A stretch of DNA of 39,010 nt from Prevotella ihumii (GCF_900155655.1 NZ_LT706987.1:901252-940261), one strand, 5' to 3'; numbered from the stretch's first letter, positions 1-8,942 are shown. Translations and numbers: made by a program. The notes: generated by a model not told the origin, from the letters alone.

Positions 1-300
1 ATCAGCACGAAGTGATTCGTGAGTCAGTTCCTTCTTCAAACGTGCAATCTCTGCCTGCAAGTCTTTGATCTCTGTATTCTCGGCATCTGCAATAGGAGTT
101 CCAGAATGGATGAATGTTCGACGTTTCATAATGACTTTGACTTGGTTTTCACTTGCAAAGTTACGAATCCATCTTGAAATTGTTGTCTCTCCAACAGGAA
201 TGATTCGAGAAATTTTTGTGCGCCCCAAACCCTCTTGGGTATAAAGACGAATTACTTCATCGTAATACTTGTTACGTTTCTCACAATTGTACTTCCACAT
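1..300 (-). CDS. IS3-family transposase OrfA, N-terminal part (runs off the left edge)
   Basis: Reading the minus strand from the ATG at 300 gives about 100 residues that continue beyond the window. The start (MWKYNCEKRNKYYDEVIRLY) leads into a helix-turn-helix (GLGRTKISRIIPVGETTISR) and then a leucine-rich coiled coil (LQAEIARLKKELTHESLRAD). An HTH followed by a leucine zipper ending in LRAD is the layout of the small OrfA of IS3-family elements in Bacteroidota, which binds the element ends and fuses to the OrfB integrase by frameshifting. OrfB would lie outside the window. The outer end of the element was not located; it should fall between 301 and about 360, where no duplication could be identified with the other end missing. 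Confidence 0.65.
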   Translation of the reverse strand, partial: MWKYNCEKRNKYYDEVIRLYTQEGLGRTKISRIIPVGETTISRWIRNFASENQVKVIMKRRTFIHSGTPIADAENTEIKDLQAEIARLKKELTHESLRAD

Positions 301-466
301 AATTGTTGATTTTGCGAGTCAACTTTTTCTAGGGAAAGACATTGTATTTCACAATCATCCGAAGTAAAATGGAAAAACAGAAAAAGATAAGCGGCAAATA
401 CACTATCTATCAAATAAGATAGTAATGGATATAGTGGCTAAAAAATAAAAATTCAGCAATGGGTAT

Positions 467-521
467 AAAAAAGGGTTATTATAATGCACTGCCGTTTGTT
501 GCAAATACATTATAATAACCC
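467..521 (-). terminator. Rho-independent terminator of the TonB receptor gene
   Basis: A perfect 14 bp stem (473-486 with 508-521, GGGTTATTATAATG) encloses a 21-base loop. Read on the minus strand it is followed by six Ts (467-472 on plus). It lies 53 bases past the receptor stop. Confidence 0.8.
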
Positions 522-573
522 AACGAAATAATGAATCTTATTTTTGGAAGTTAATCCTTTAATTCGTTCATCA

Positions 574-2631
574 TTAGAGATTAATCTCTAACGATGTGCC
601 GAATGTCAATGGCTTACCCTTTTGTCCGTAATAGTCTTTTCCTGTTACAAACCCGTATGCTACATAGTCGGTTGCTGTGAGGTTTTTACCCCATACTTCC
701 CAAGTGAAAATGCCTTTGCTCATACTTACCTTTGCATTCAGTGTTGCATAGAAGTTTTGACTTACGGCATTATTGTCTGTCCAATAGATACGACCGACTC
801 CTGTCATTCCTGCGCTGAACACTAATCTGTCTAACCAGCCCATTGGCATTACTGTATAGCTTCCTGTAAGCGCAAGTGTGTGGTTAGGTACCATTGGAAG
901 ATACTTATGTGAATAGTTTTCCTTTTCGCTCTTCACGTATTTCAAATATCGGGCATGGGTATAACCATAGTCCAAGTTGAGGTTCAAGCCCTTTACAGGA
1001 CGATAACCCAAAGCAAACTCTAAACCCTTGCTGTGCGCACGTCCTGCATTGAGAATGACATTGCCCAAACCTTGTACGGTATAAGCGGTTTGCATATCTC
1101 TCCAGTCGATAAAGAAAAGATTTAATTCTGCCGACAATTTGTTGTCACAAAATGTGGTGCGTGCTCCTAATTCATAATTCCAGCTGTATTCAGGGTTGTA
1201 CGAACGTTCGTAATCTTCCTTGAAACTATTGTTGAAACCACCTGGTTTGTAGCCGCGTGTTACACTTGCGTAATACAAATTATTGGTTGTAGTGAGATAT
1301 TGGATGGTGAATTTAGGCGTAAACTGGCGGAAGTTAGCCTTGCTTTTAAAGTCTGATACGTGTCTTACGCCATTGTTTACCAAATTAACCATATCTTGAT
1401 TGTAGTTGGTTTCAGCGTGTTCGTAGTCGAAACGTGCACCAATTGTTGCTGAAAGACCTCTCCAGATGTTGTATGAACTTTGATGATAAAGAGCTATCGA
1501 CTTGGTAGGTACGTTAAAGTCGGTAGGCATTTCCACTTTCTTTGGAAGCATAGCTACCTTGACAAATGAGTTGGAATCGAACAATAAACCGAATGCGCCT
1601 ACAATCCATTGATAACGACTATTGTTATTCGATTTCAATGTAAACTCTTGCGATAACATATTTTGATGGAAATTATTGTTTACAAAGTAAAGGTCGTTCA
1701 CCGTAAAATCTTGGTCGATACCCATATTTGTTTTTATAAATTGATAAGATGTTTGGCTGTTAAAGCTCAAAGCATCATTTTCGTAATGGGCATTGAAACC
1801 TGTTGAAGAAATAAGTCTGCGGAACGAACTGTAACGATTATAGTTCACATCTGCCACCTTTCCTGTCGTCACATCGTATGGTGCGTATGGATACCCCCCT
1901 TGGTCGCTATATGCAAAGGTTGAAGTAAGACGGAGCAGCCATTGTGCAGCAGGTTTCCAATACAATCCTATGCGTGCTTCCCCTTCGTCCATTTTATCAG
2001 CCTTGTCATTGAGGAATGCGTTCTTAAACATACCGTCATTGTGGTGATACGAGCCACCAACAGAGAAGCCGAAGCTATTAGAAAGTTTTGTATAGTTGGA
2101 TGCCTTTGCTACAAAGTCGTTATAGTTTCCATACCCAACTTTCACTCTTGTGTTTTGATAATCAAGCGGATTGTGGCTATACACGTTCACAATACCGCCA
2201 ATGGCATTACGTCCATAGAGCGTACCTTGAGGTCCGCGGAACACATCTACTGCTGCCATCTCGCTAAGGTCGAAGTCGAATGCAGACGACTCAAAGTGTG
2301 GTACACCGTCAACATAATATCCCACAGCCGAACCTTTTGCTTTCACACCTATACCTCTTATATATACAGGGGTATTGGCACGTGATCCGTAATCGGGCAT
2401 ATAAAAGTTGGGGATTACTACGGATAGGTCTTTAGGACTAACAATCTGTTGACTTCTCAACAAACGTACATCGACTCTTGAGACAGATGTCGGAGTAAGA
2501 TTTTTTTGATTTTGCTTTGAATCAGATATTACTACTTCTTGTAAATCAACATTCTTAAACGTAGTTGTGTCAACTGGAGCATCGGGAGTACCACTTACAA
2601 CGAGTGGCAACAATAATAATTCGCTAATCAT
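574..2631 (-). CDS. TonB-dependent outer-membrane receptor
   Basis: This is a 685-residue TonB-dependent receptor that would import an unidentified ligand across the outer membrane using TonB/ExbBD energy. After a short hydrophobic signal (LLLLPLVVSG) comes a region near EVVISDSK, then the plug domain (about residues 40-165) with hallmark segments IRGIGVKAKGSAVGYYVDGVP and FRGPQGTLYGRNAIGG. The rest is alternating-residue beta-barrel. There is no carboxypeptidase-like N-terminal extension and no SusD partner nearby, so it resembles siderophore/cobalamin-type receptors more than SusC; the substrate cannot be read from sequence. An upstream frame extension begins at a TTG (2661) that lies inside the promoter -7 box, so the ATG at 2631 is taken as the start. 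The n-region of the resulting signal peptide carries little positive charge, a mild caveat. Confidence 0.88.
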   Translation of the reverse strand: MISELLLLPLVVSGTPDAPVDTTTFKNVDLQEVVISDSKQNQKNLTPTSVSRVDVRLLRSQQIVSPKDLSVVIPNFYMPDYGSRANTPVYIRGIGVKAKGSAVGYYVDGVPHFESSAFDFDLSEMAAVDVFRGPQGTLYGRNAIGGIVNVYSHNPLDYQNTRVKVGYGNYNDFVAKASNYTKLSNSFGFSVGGSYHHNDGMFKNAFLNDKADKMDEGEARIGLYWKPAAQWLLRLTSTFAYSDQGGYPYAPYDVTTGKVADVNYNRYSSFRRLISSTGFNAHYENDALSFNSQTSYQFIKTNMGIDQDFTVNDLYFVNNNFHQNMLSQEFTLKSNNNSRYQWIVGAFGLLFDSNSFVKVAMLPKKVEMPTDFNVPTKSIALYHQSSYNIWRGLSATIGARFDYEHAETNYNQDMVNLVNNGVRHVSDFKSKANFRQFTPKFTIQYLTTTNNLYYASVTRGYKPGGFNNSFKEDYERSYNPEYSWNYELGARTTFCDNKLSAELNLFFIDWRDMQTAYTVQGLGNVILNAGRAHSKGLEFALGYRPVKGLNLNLDYGYTHARYLKYVKSEKENYSHKYLPMVPNHTLALTGSYTVMPMGWLDRLVFSAGMTGVGRIYWTDNNAVSQNFYATLNAKVSMSKGIFTWEVWGKNLTATDYVAYGFVTGKDYYGQKGKPLTFGTSLEINL

Positions 2632-2658
2632 ACTTTTTATAGGATTGAATTTCGGGTG

Positions 2659-2690
2659 CAAAGTTAATCTTTATTCAACTTTTTCACAAT
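2659..2690 (-). promoter_or_regulatory. Promoter of the TonB receptor gene
   Basis: On the minus strand ATTG (2690-2687), 20 bases, then TAACTTTG (2666-2659) followed by CAC matches the Bacteroidota sigma-ABfr pattern TTTG-N19-21-TAnnTTTG with one mismatch. Transcription would begin near 2652, about 20 bases before the ATG at 2631. Confidence 0.75.
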
Positions 2691-2784
2691 CCTTATTTAT
2701 AAGGAAATTTATGAATTACCTATCTTAGTTTTACTTTTGTTTTCTAAATACACGATGGTTTCGACTTATTTTTTAGGTCTTTCG

Positions 2785-2816
2785 TTTGCGTATTCCCTTT
2801 TTTTACAATATCTTTG
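2785..2816 (+). promoter_or_regulatory. Promoter of the tsaC-clc-fmt operon
   Basis: TTTG (2785-2788), 20 bases, TATCTTTG (2809-2816) is an exact match to the Bacteroidota promoter consensus. The expected transcription start is near 2823, 33 bases before the tsaC ATG. It is back to back with the receptor promoter. Confidence 0.85.
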
Positions 2817-2855
2817 CGTAATTGTAATCACAATAACATATAAATCAAAACGACA

Positions 2856-3425
2856 ATGAAGCAAGAAGACGATATAAGAACAGCAATAGAAGTGATGCGA
2901 AAGGGTGGAGTAATACTTTATCCGACAGATACTATTTGGGGATTAGGGTGTGATGCCACTAATGCCGAAGCTGTGGCAAAGATATACAAAATAAAGAAGC
3001 GTGAAGACTCAAAAGCATTGATATGCTTGGTCGATTCTGATGCTCGCTTGCAGCGTTATGTACGCAATGTACCCGATGTGGCGTGGCAGTTGCTTGACGC
3101 AGTGGTGAAGCCTACAACCGTAATCCTTGATAATGCTGTAAATCTTGCGCCAAACTTGATAGCCGAAGATGGGTCTATTGGAATAAGAATAACTAAAGAG
3201 CCATTCTCTCAAGAGCTATGTTATCGTTTTCAGAAGGCTATTGTTAGCACCTCTGCCAATATCAGTGGCGAACCTGCGGCACAAAACTATTGCGACATTT
3301 CAGAAGACATACTCTCGGCAGTAGATTATGTTTGCTTTGCTCGTCGTCAAGAGCACAAGCCCCACGAGGCCTCTACTATCATCAAGATTAGCGAGTCGGG
3401 CGAGGTAAATATCATTCGTAAATAA
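2856..3425 (+). CDS. tsaC: L-threonylcarbamoyladenylate synthase (YrdC/Sua5 family)
   Basis: A 189-residue cytoplasmic protein consisting of one YrdC domain. It makes threonylcarbamoyl-AMP from threonine, bicarbonate and ATP, the first step of the t6A modification at position 37 of ANN-decoding tRNAs. Recognisable segments are KGGVILYPTDTIWGLGCDA at the substrate pocket, KIKKREDSKALICLV, the central GSIGIRITKEPF and STSANISGEPA near the C terminus. It is about the length of short TsaC proteins and lacks the C-terminal Sua5 domain. It is the first gene after a consensus promoter and lies 93 bases before the CLC gene, followed by fmt; this pairs two tRNA-modifying functions in one transcript. 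Confidence 0.93.
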   Translation: MKQEDDIRTAIEVMRKGGVILYPTDTIWGLGCDATNAEAVAKIYKIKKREDSKALICLVDSDARLQRYVRNVPDVAWQLLDAVVKPTTVILDNAVNLAPNLIAEDGSIGIRITKEPFSQELCYRFQKAIVSTSANISGEPAAQNYCDISEDILSAVDYVCFARRQEHKPHEASTIIKISESGEVNIIRK

Positions 3426-3518
3426 TCAAAGTTTCTAAATATCATTATTAAAACATTTTGATACGCTACGCAAAGTTTGAGTAATTCAAATCGCTTTGTC
3501 GTAACTTTAAAATCATTT

Positions 3519-5306
3519 ATGCAGGAATATAAGTTTATTACCAATATAGACAGATGGCGTCAGAAAAATATTTCCGACCGCCAATTCGTATTGGTACTTG
3601 CTTTTTTAGTGGGATTTTTAGCTGCCGTAGCTGCCTACGTACTCCACATCATCATTCATCAAATAGAATCGCTTATTACGTCAGGCTTTAGCCTTATCTC
3701 CATCAACTGGCTCTATCTGCTTTACCCCGTAGTGGGTATATGGCTCACCAGCTTGTTTGTAAAGTACGTTGTTCGCGACCACATTTCGCACGGCATTACC
3801 CGTGTGCTTTATGCTATTTCCACCAAACGTTCCGAGCTGAAAGCCCACAATACGTGGACTTCTATCGTTGCTTCAGCCATTACTATTGGATTTGGAGGTT
3901 CGGTGGGAGCCGAAGCTCCTATTGTGCTTACAGGCTCTGCCATTGGTAGTAACTTAGGAAGGCTTTTCCATATGGACAAGCGCACTTTGATGTTGCTCGT
4001 TGGTTGTGGCGCTACCGCAGCTGTTTCGGGCATCTTTAAAGCCCCAATTGCAGGTTTGGTGTTCACCTTAGAGGTATTGATGCTCGACTTAACGATGGCA
4101 TCATTACTTCCTATTCTTATTTCTTCCGTTACCGCAACTTGTTTCTCTTACTTCTTTACAGGCGGAGAATCAATGTATAACTTTCAGATAGATTCGCTTT
4201 GGAGCTTAGACAAAGTACCGCCAACCATTCTTCTTGGCATTGCCTGTGGCTTTCTCTCACTCTATTTTATGCGTGTAATGTCGTGGTGTGAAGATGGATA
4301 TGCCAAACTTTCTAACAGGCCTTATCTCAAGTTGTTGGCAGGCGGATTGGTACTCTCATCTCTTATTTTAGTGTTCCCAGCCTTGTACGGTGAAGGTTAT
4401 AGCAGCTTGCGTATATTCATCGAAGGTAATTCTGAAGCCGATTGGAATCAGGTGTTAAGAGGTTCTATGTTTGCAGGTCAAACCAAATTTTTGTTGCTCT
4501 ATGTAGGACTTGTTATGCTCACTAAAGTCTTTGCAACGAGTGCTACCAATGGGGCAGGAGGTTGTGGCGGAACATTCGCTCCTTCGCTCTTTATCGGTGG
4601 TTTTGCAGGCTTTTTCTTTGCTCGTTTTTGGAACGTACAGCAGATAGGCGAGTATATTCCCGAAAAGAACTTTACCCTTTATGGTATGGCTGCGGTGATG
4701 GCTGCCGTAATGCACGCACCACTCACGGGTGTATTTCTTATAGCCGAACTCACAGGAGGTTACAATCTTTTCATTCCGTTGATTATCGTAACCGTTTGTT
4801 CTTATCTCACCATTAATATCTTCGAAAACCATAGTATATACGCCGTACGCTTAGCACGACAAGGTCAGCTCATTACCCATCATACCGACAAATCGGTAAT
4901 GACAATGATGAATATGCAAAGCATTATCGATAAGGAATATACCTCTGTCGACCTAAATATGGAAATGGGCAAACTTATTCACGTCATAAGTGCGAGCCGA
5001 AATAACTATATTCCCGTTGTGAACGATAGCGGAAACTTGATAGGAGAGATAGATATTACAAAGTTGCGCCATATCATTTTCAGAACCGAATTGTACCACC
5101 GTTTCCACGTCAACCAACTAATGTCGCCCCCTGCGGCTACACTTGTTGTAGACGATCCGATGGAACGAGTAATGAAGGTATTTGACGAAACAGGCGCACA
5201 GGTATTGCCAGTTTTGGAGACCGATGGACAACTCTGCGGCTATATCTCACGCACTCGATTGTACAGTATGTATCGCCAATTGGTTGCAGATTTTAGTGCT
5301 GAATAG
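3519..5306 (+). CDS. CLC-family chloride channel/transporter with C-terminal CBS pair
   Basis: A 595-residue membrane protein with about 10-12 hydrophobic segments (residues 20-435) and two CBS domains (about 465-590). The CLC chloride path can be followed: S90 in DHISHGIT, the gating glutamate E132 in GGSVGAEAP, and the central tyrosine Y441 in SIYAVRLARQG. At the position of the internal proton glutamate of CLC antiporters the protein reads FTLEVLML, with V186 in place of the second acid, as in chloride-channel-type CLCs. The listed longer frame starts at a TTG (3477); the ATG at 3519 fits better. It probably shares the transcript starting near 2823. CBS domains suggest adenine-nucleotide control, which is inference. 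Confidence 0.92.
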   Translation: MQEYKFITNIDRWRQKNISDRQFVLVLAFLVGFLAAVAAYVLHIIIHQIESLITSGFSLISINWLYLLYPVVGIWLTSLFVKYVVRDHISHGITRVLYAISTKRSELKAHNTWTSIVASAITIGFGGSVGAEAPIVLTGSAIGSNLGRLFHMDKRTLMLLVGCGATAAVSGIFKAPIAGLVFTLEVLMLDLTMASLLPILISSVTATCFSYFFTGGESMYNFQIDSLWSLDKVPPTILLGIACGFLSLYFMRVMSWCEDGYAKLSNRPYLKLLAGGLVLSSLILVFPALYGEGYSSLRIFIEGNSEADWNQVLRGSMFAGQTKFLLLYVGLVMLTKVFATSATNGAGGCGGTFAPSLFIGGFAGFFFARFWNVQQIGEYIPEKNFTLYGMAAVMAAVMHAPLTGVFLIAELTGGYNLFIPLIIVTVCSYLTINIFENHSIYAVRLARQGQLITHHTDKSVMTMMNMQSIIDKEYTSVDLNMEMGKLIHVISASRNNYIPVVNDSGNLIGEIDITKLRHIIFRTELYHRFHVNQLMSPPAATLVVDDPMERVMKVFDETGAQVLPVLETDGQLCGYISRTRLYSMYRQLVADFSAE

Positions 5307-5366
5307 TCTATGTATCAATAGATTATTGGCAAAAAGAAGAACTTGATTTTTACAGAATTTGAATTA

Positions 5367-6383
5367 ATGGAAAAGAAAGATTTACGAATAGTATTTATGG
5401 GTACACCAGAGTTTGCCGTAGAGTCGTTGCAAGCTTTGGTAGAAAACGAATATAATGTTGTTGCAGTGGTAACTCAACCCGACAAACCCGTGGGTAGACA
5501 CCAAGACACCTTACAACCACCGGCAGTAAAGGTTTATGCAGAGAAAATGGGTTTGCCCGTTCTTCAACCTGTAAAAATGAAAGACCCTGACTTTATTGAC
5601 CAACTTAAAACATTCAATGCTGACCTACAAGTAGTGGTGGCTTTCCGTATGTTGCCCGAAGTGGTATGGGATATGCCTCGCTTTGGCACATTCAATGTTC
5701 ACGCTGCCTTGCTTCCACAATATCGTGGTGCAGCTCCCATCAATTGGGCGGTTATCAATGGCGAAACCCAAACAGGTGTTACCACTTTCTTCCTTGATAG
5801 GGATATAGACACAGGACGCATCATAAAACATAAAACGTTTGACATCCCCGACGATGCAGATGTAGAATATGTGTATGACGGACTGATGAAAGCGGGCGCA
5901 AAATTGGCTATGGAAACAATAGACCTTATATTAGATAATGTGGAAAAAGATAGTTCACCTACCCAATTTGCCATCTTCCGTGAGGCCGTAACCGAACCAC
6001 AAGACGAAACAAAAGCACTCAAAGCTGCTCCAAAGATATTTAAAGAAACGTGCGAAATCAATTGGAATCAACCTTCAAAGTGTGTTTACGACTTTGTACG
6101 TGGACTTTCGCCTTACCCTGGGGCGTGGTCAGAGATGTTGCCCTTAGATGAAAGTGTAGCTAAGGGACGCAACAACACGTTGAAAATATATAAAACGGAA
6201 AAGACCAACCGACAAAGCGTTGGCAGCGCAGGTACTTTTGTTGCAGAAGGAAAACACATCTATGTGAATACTGCCGACTACCAATTGGAGCTGAAAGAGA
6301 TACAACTTTCAGGAAAAAAACGTATGGACGGCACATCATTCGTTAATGGATTTAAGAATATAAACGAGTTTAAGCTGAAATAA
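5367..6383 (+). CDS. fmt: Methionyl-tRNA formyltransferase
   Basis: A 338-residue enzyme that formylates initiator Met-tRNA with 10-formyl-THF. The N-terminal Rossmann-type domain starts LRIVFMGTPEFAVESL. The catalytic segment shows N and H of FNVHAALLPQYRGAAPINWA and the aspartate in DRDIDTGRI, which together form the Asn-His-Asp set of the family. The C-terminal OB-like tRNA-binding domain contains FVRGLSPYPGAWSEM and ends with the EIQLSGKKRMDG motif. An ATG at 5367 is preferred over an upstream TTG (5343), because family members start one or two residues before the LRIVFMGTP strand. It is the last gene of the tsaC-clc-fmt group and is closed by the hairpin at 6422-6471. Confidence 0.95.
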   Translation: MEKKDLRIVFMGTPEFAVESLQALVENEYNVVAVVTQPDKPVGRHQDTLQPPAVKVYAEKMGLPVLQPVKMKDPDFIDQLKTFNADLQVVVAFRMLPEVVWDMPRFGTFNVHAALLPQYRGAAPINWAVINGETQTGVTTFFLDRDIDTGRIIKHKTFDIPDDADVEYVYDGLMKAGAKLAMETIDLILDNVEKDSSPTQFAIFREAVTEPQDETKALKAAPKIFKETCEINWNQPSKCVYDFVRGLSPYPGAWSEMLPLDESVAKGRNNTLKIYKTEKTNRQSVGSAGTFVAEGKHIYVNTADYQLELKEIQLSGKKRMDGTSFVNGFKNINEFKLK

Positions 6384-6421
6384 AAACCAACGCTTCAGAA
6401 AAATAAGTTGCATATACAACC

Positions 6422-6471
6422 TACACCAATGCGAGCGAAAGGAAACATTCTCTTTCGCTCGCATTGGTGTA
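6422..6471. terminator. Bidirectional terminator between fmt and the HAD phosphatase gene
   Basis: A perfect 20 bp stem (6422-6441 with 6452-6471) with a 10-base loop sits between two convergent genes. It is symmetrical enough to stop transcription from both sides, although T-tracts are poor. Its right arm touches the stop codon of the minus-strand gene (6474-6476). Confidence 0.75.
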
Positions 6472-6473
6472 TA

Positions 6474-7115
6474 TTAAGGTAGAAGTTCTTCGGGCTTACT
6501 GACAAAGTATGTAGCACCGTGATCTATCAAAAACTCCTTATCACGAAATCCCCAAAGCACACTTACGCAAGGAATACCGCAGTTTCGAGCCGTTGCCACA
6601 TCTACATCGCTATCGCCAATATACACAGCCCCTTCTTTGCTTGCACCCAATTGCTTCAATGCTTCTATCACCGTGTCGGGAGCGGGCTTTTTCTTAATGT
6701 TTTCACGTTCACCAATTGCCACTGTGATGGTTTCGGGAAAGAAATGACGAGCCAAATCTTGTGTAGCGGCATAAAATTTGTTGCTTACAATTGCCAATTT
6801 CTTGCCTCTTTGTTTCAGCTCGGTTAGCATTTCCATAATGCCTTCGTAAGGTTTGGTTGTATCAAGATTGTGTTCAAGATAGTGTTGGCGAAACGTTGCA
6901 TACACCTCCTCAAACTGTGGATTGTCGAGACCATTAGGAATGGCACGCTCCATCAACTTTTTTACTCCATTTCCCACAAACATACGCACCTCTTCCACAG
7001 TGTGTTCGGGCATATTATGGGTACGCAAGGCATAATTGGTGCTTGCAGCCAAGTCGTTCAATGTTTCTAACAATGTGCCGTCTAAATCGAAAATGTAGGT
7101 CTCAAACTCCTTCAT
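6474..7115 (-). CDS. HAD-superfamily phosphatase, phosphoglycolate phosphatase-like
   Basis: A 213-residue cytoplasmic hydrolase of the HAD superfamily with a four-helix cap (Gph/PGP subgroup). Motif I is FDLDGTLLETL with the nucleophile and acid/base aspartates, motif II is AIVSNK, the lysine is in NIKKKPAPDTV, and motif III is YIGDSDVDVATA. FDLDGTL-ETL-DLAASTNYAL is typical of phosphoglycolate phosphatase, which removes 2-phosphoglycolate formed during DNA repair, but the substrate of this subgroup is hard to tell from sequence. The gene is alone, divergent from mltG, and converges on fmt across a strong hairpin. Confidence 0.85.
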   Translation of the reverse strand: MKEFETYIFDLDGTLLETLNDLAASTNYALRTHNMPEHTVEEVRMFVGNGVKKLMERAIPNGLDNPQFEEVYATFRQHYLEHNLDTTKPYEGIMEMLTELKQRGKKLAIVSNKFYAATQDLARHFFPETITVAIGERENIKKKPAPDTVIEALKQLGASKEGAVYIGDSDVDVATARNCGIPCVSVLWGFRDKEFLIDHGATYFVSKPEELLP

Positions 7116-7190
7116 ACTATCTTTTTTGTTTTATTTATTTCAAAAATTCGCTTACTTTCTCACCCATCAAAAGCGAGTTGTAAACCACTA

Positions 7191-7220
7191 CAAAAGTACA
7201 AACTATCTGCCTAAAACAAG
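7191..7220 (-). promoter_or_regulatory. Promoter of the HAD phosphatase gene
   Basis: Read on the minus strand: CTTG (7220-7217), 18 bases, TACTTTTG (7198-7191). The -7 box is a full match; the -33 box has one mismatch and a slightly short spacer. Confidence 0.6.
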
Positions 7221-7294
7221 CTGATAGAATATTAAAAATAAAAAAACTTATGCTTTTTTGCCTATATACGCAAAGCCTTTTTTACTAAAATGCG

Positions 7295-7302
7295 TACCTT
7301 TG
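7295..7302 (+). promoter_or_regulatory. -7 box of the mltG promoter
   Basis: TACCTTTG followed by CAG is a full -7 match, placed 22 bases before the mltG ATG. No clear TTTG is found 19-21 bases upstream. Confidence 0.6.
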
Positions 7303-7324
7303 CAGTGAACTAAAATCATAACTA

Positions 7325-8359
7325 ATGGCAAAATCAAAGCGTAAGCAAAACAAGCATCGTGGACTAAAATTTATAGGAATCTTCGGTTTCGTAGGTGCTA
7401 TTCTTATTTATTTCTTCTTCTTTTCGGCGATGTCGAAGAGTGGAGAGCGAGAGTATCTCACAATTGACGACAATGATAACATCGACTCTGTATATGCAAA
7501 GTTAGCCCCTCTTTCTACCAAACACGGAATGTGGGTGTTCAAACAGTTGGCAGCTGTTACCTCATACAAAGATAAGATAGAGAAAGGACGCTATGCTGTG
7601 GGCAGTATGGGCGCACTACAAACATTCCGTTATATAGCCAATGGTCGCCAAGCCCCTGTTTCGCTTACCATTCGTTCGGTACGTACATTGGGCGATTTGG
7701 CTAAAGATGTGAGCAAAAAGATGATGTTTACCCGTTCGGAATTTCTTGATAGCATTACTTCTGACGAAGTTTGCAAGAAATATGGCTATACACCTGAAAC
7801 CATCATTGCAATGTTTGTACCCAATACGTATGATTTCTATTGGGACACAACAATAGCCCGTTTTATGGAAAAGATGGACAAGGAAAACAAACGTTTTTGG
7901 ACTTTTGAGCGTACAGAAAAGGCTGAAAAGGCAGGATTTACCAAGGTAGAAGTAATGACTTTGGCAAGTATTGTGGACGAGGAAACCGATAACGAAGCCG
8001 AAATGCCTAAAATAGCAGGTATGTACATAAATCGTTTGAAAGCAAAAATGCCATTGCAAGCCGACCCAACTGTGAAGTTTGCCATCGGTAAGTTTGAAGC
8101 ACACCGCATCTATCATAAATGGTTGAGCTACGACAGTCCTTATAACACTTACAAATACAAAGGACTTCCCCCCGGTCCGATACGTATTCCTTGCGTGGCT
8201 GCCATTGATGCTGTACTCAATTATGTTCACCATAATTATATGTATATGTGTGCAAAGGAAGATTTCAGCGGTACACACAACTTTGCCGAAACCTACGAAG
8301 AGCATCAGAAAAATGCAGATCGTTATGCTAAGGCGTTGACCGAACACGGCATAGAATAA
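7325..8359 (+). CDS. mltG: Endolytic murein transglycosylase MltG (YceG family)
   Basis: A 344-residue inner-membrane protein with a basic cytoplasmic start (MAKSKRKQNKHRG), one transmembrane helix (about residues 15-35) and a periplasmic YceG domain. MltG cleaves nascent glycan strands and sets their length. The catalytic region is LASIVDEETDNEAEM followed by MYINRLKAKMPLQADPTVKFA, with the C-terminal YNTYKYKGLPPGPI motif. Where many homologues read IVEKET or IVEEET this one reads IVDEET, so the first acid of the motif is Asp; which acid is catalytic here would need an alignment. Single-gene unit with its own promoter and a strong terminator. Confidence 0.93.
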   Translation: MAKSKRKQNKHRGLKFIGIFGFVGAILIYFFFFSAMSKSGEREYLTIDDNDNIDSVYAKLAPLSTKHGMWVFKQLAAVTSYKDKIEKGRYAVGSMGALQTFRYIANGRQAPVSLTIRSVRTLGDLAKDVSKKMMFTRSEFLDSITSDEVCKKYGYTPETIIAMFVPNTYDFYWDTTIARFMEKMDKENKRFWTFERTEKAEKAGFTKVEVMTLASIVDEETDNEAEMPKIAGMYINRLKAKMPLQADPTVKFAIGKFEAHRIYHKWLSYDSPYNTYKYKGLPPGPIRIPCVAAIDAVLNYVHHNYMYMCAKEDFSGTHNFAETYEEHQKNADRYAKALTEHGIE

Positions 8360-8404
8360 GAGGCATAATAAGTTCGTTATACGAATGATAAAGAGCATAT
8401 TCTG

Positions 8405-8448
8405 AACCGCTACCCAACTGTTTATCGCTGTTGGGTAGCGGTTTTTTT
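8405..8448 (+). terminator. Rho-independent terminator after mltG
   Basis: A 14 bp perfect stem (AACCGCTACCCAAC, 8405-8418 with 8430-8443) with an 11-base loop runs into seven Ts. Confidence 0.9.
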
Positions 8449-8614
8449 ATATATTGATAAAGATAAAATAGATAATTGAGAGTTCGCAAACAGAACAAAA
8501 GAAGAACAAAGGGTAGAGCAGAATAATTCTGACGAAAAGAACAGAAAACTGAAAAAGTAAAGTATTGATAACTATCTATTAATCATTGATTTACAAAACA
8601 CTTATTTAAGACTT

Positions 8615-8697
8615 CTCAAAGTTCAACTTTGAGGAGGTAAAACATATATGTTTGAAGTGGTCAAAGTTGAACTTTGGCAAAGCAATACATATATGTT
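8615..8697. repeat. Cluster of short palindromes (two alternating types)
   Basis: Four palindromes alternate at about 22-26 base intervals: CTCAAAGTTCAACTTTGAG (8615-8633), AAACATATATGTTT (8640-8653), CAAAGTTGAACTTTG (8662-8676) and ACATATATGT (8687-8697). The same two words recur around the IS66 element and at 25859. They lie in the 670-base gap between mltG and the glycogen operon, which otherwise shows no convincing gene; a 77-codon frame starting inside the cluster (8648) looks accidental. Confidence 0.75.
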
Positions 8698-8934
8698 TTG
8701 TATGCCTAAGATAGACCTATTGAATTTAGAACATCAATTTGTTAATCATAAAAGATGCACAAAAGGAAGAATAGAACAATACAGCGAACCTTGCTCAGTT
8801 AGAGGATTGTTAAGGGTTAGTACTATTTCTCACATACGAAGGATAAATGCATCATATATATATGATAGAATGTTAAAATGAAATTACAAGTAGAAAAATA
8901 TTGTATCAATTCAACGTTCTTAATTTATTTTTTG

Positions 8935-8942
8935 TAACTTTG
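8935..8942 (+). promoter_or_regulatory. -7 box of the glycogen operon promoter
   Basis: TAACTTTG lies 90 bases before the debranching-enzyme ATG. No good -33 TTTG is seen at the right spacing, so the call rests on the -7 box and position. Confidence 0.5.

Noticed and set aside
574..591. Palindrome TTAGAGATTAATCTCTAA at the end of the TonB receptor gene
   Set aside because: It encodes the conserved last residues (LEINL and stop), so it is most simply explained by coding; a real terminator lies further on.
7616..8398. 260-codon minus-strand frame opposite mltG
   Set aside because: Shadow of a clear mltG; Cys/His/Phe-rich composition typical of antisense frames.
8648..8881. 77-codon frame between mltG and the glycogen operon
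   Set aside because: Begins inside a palindrome cluster, has no ribosome-binding context, no recognisable domain and biased basic composition.
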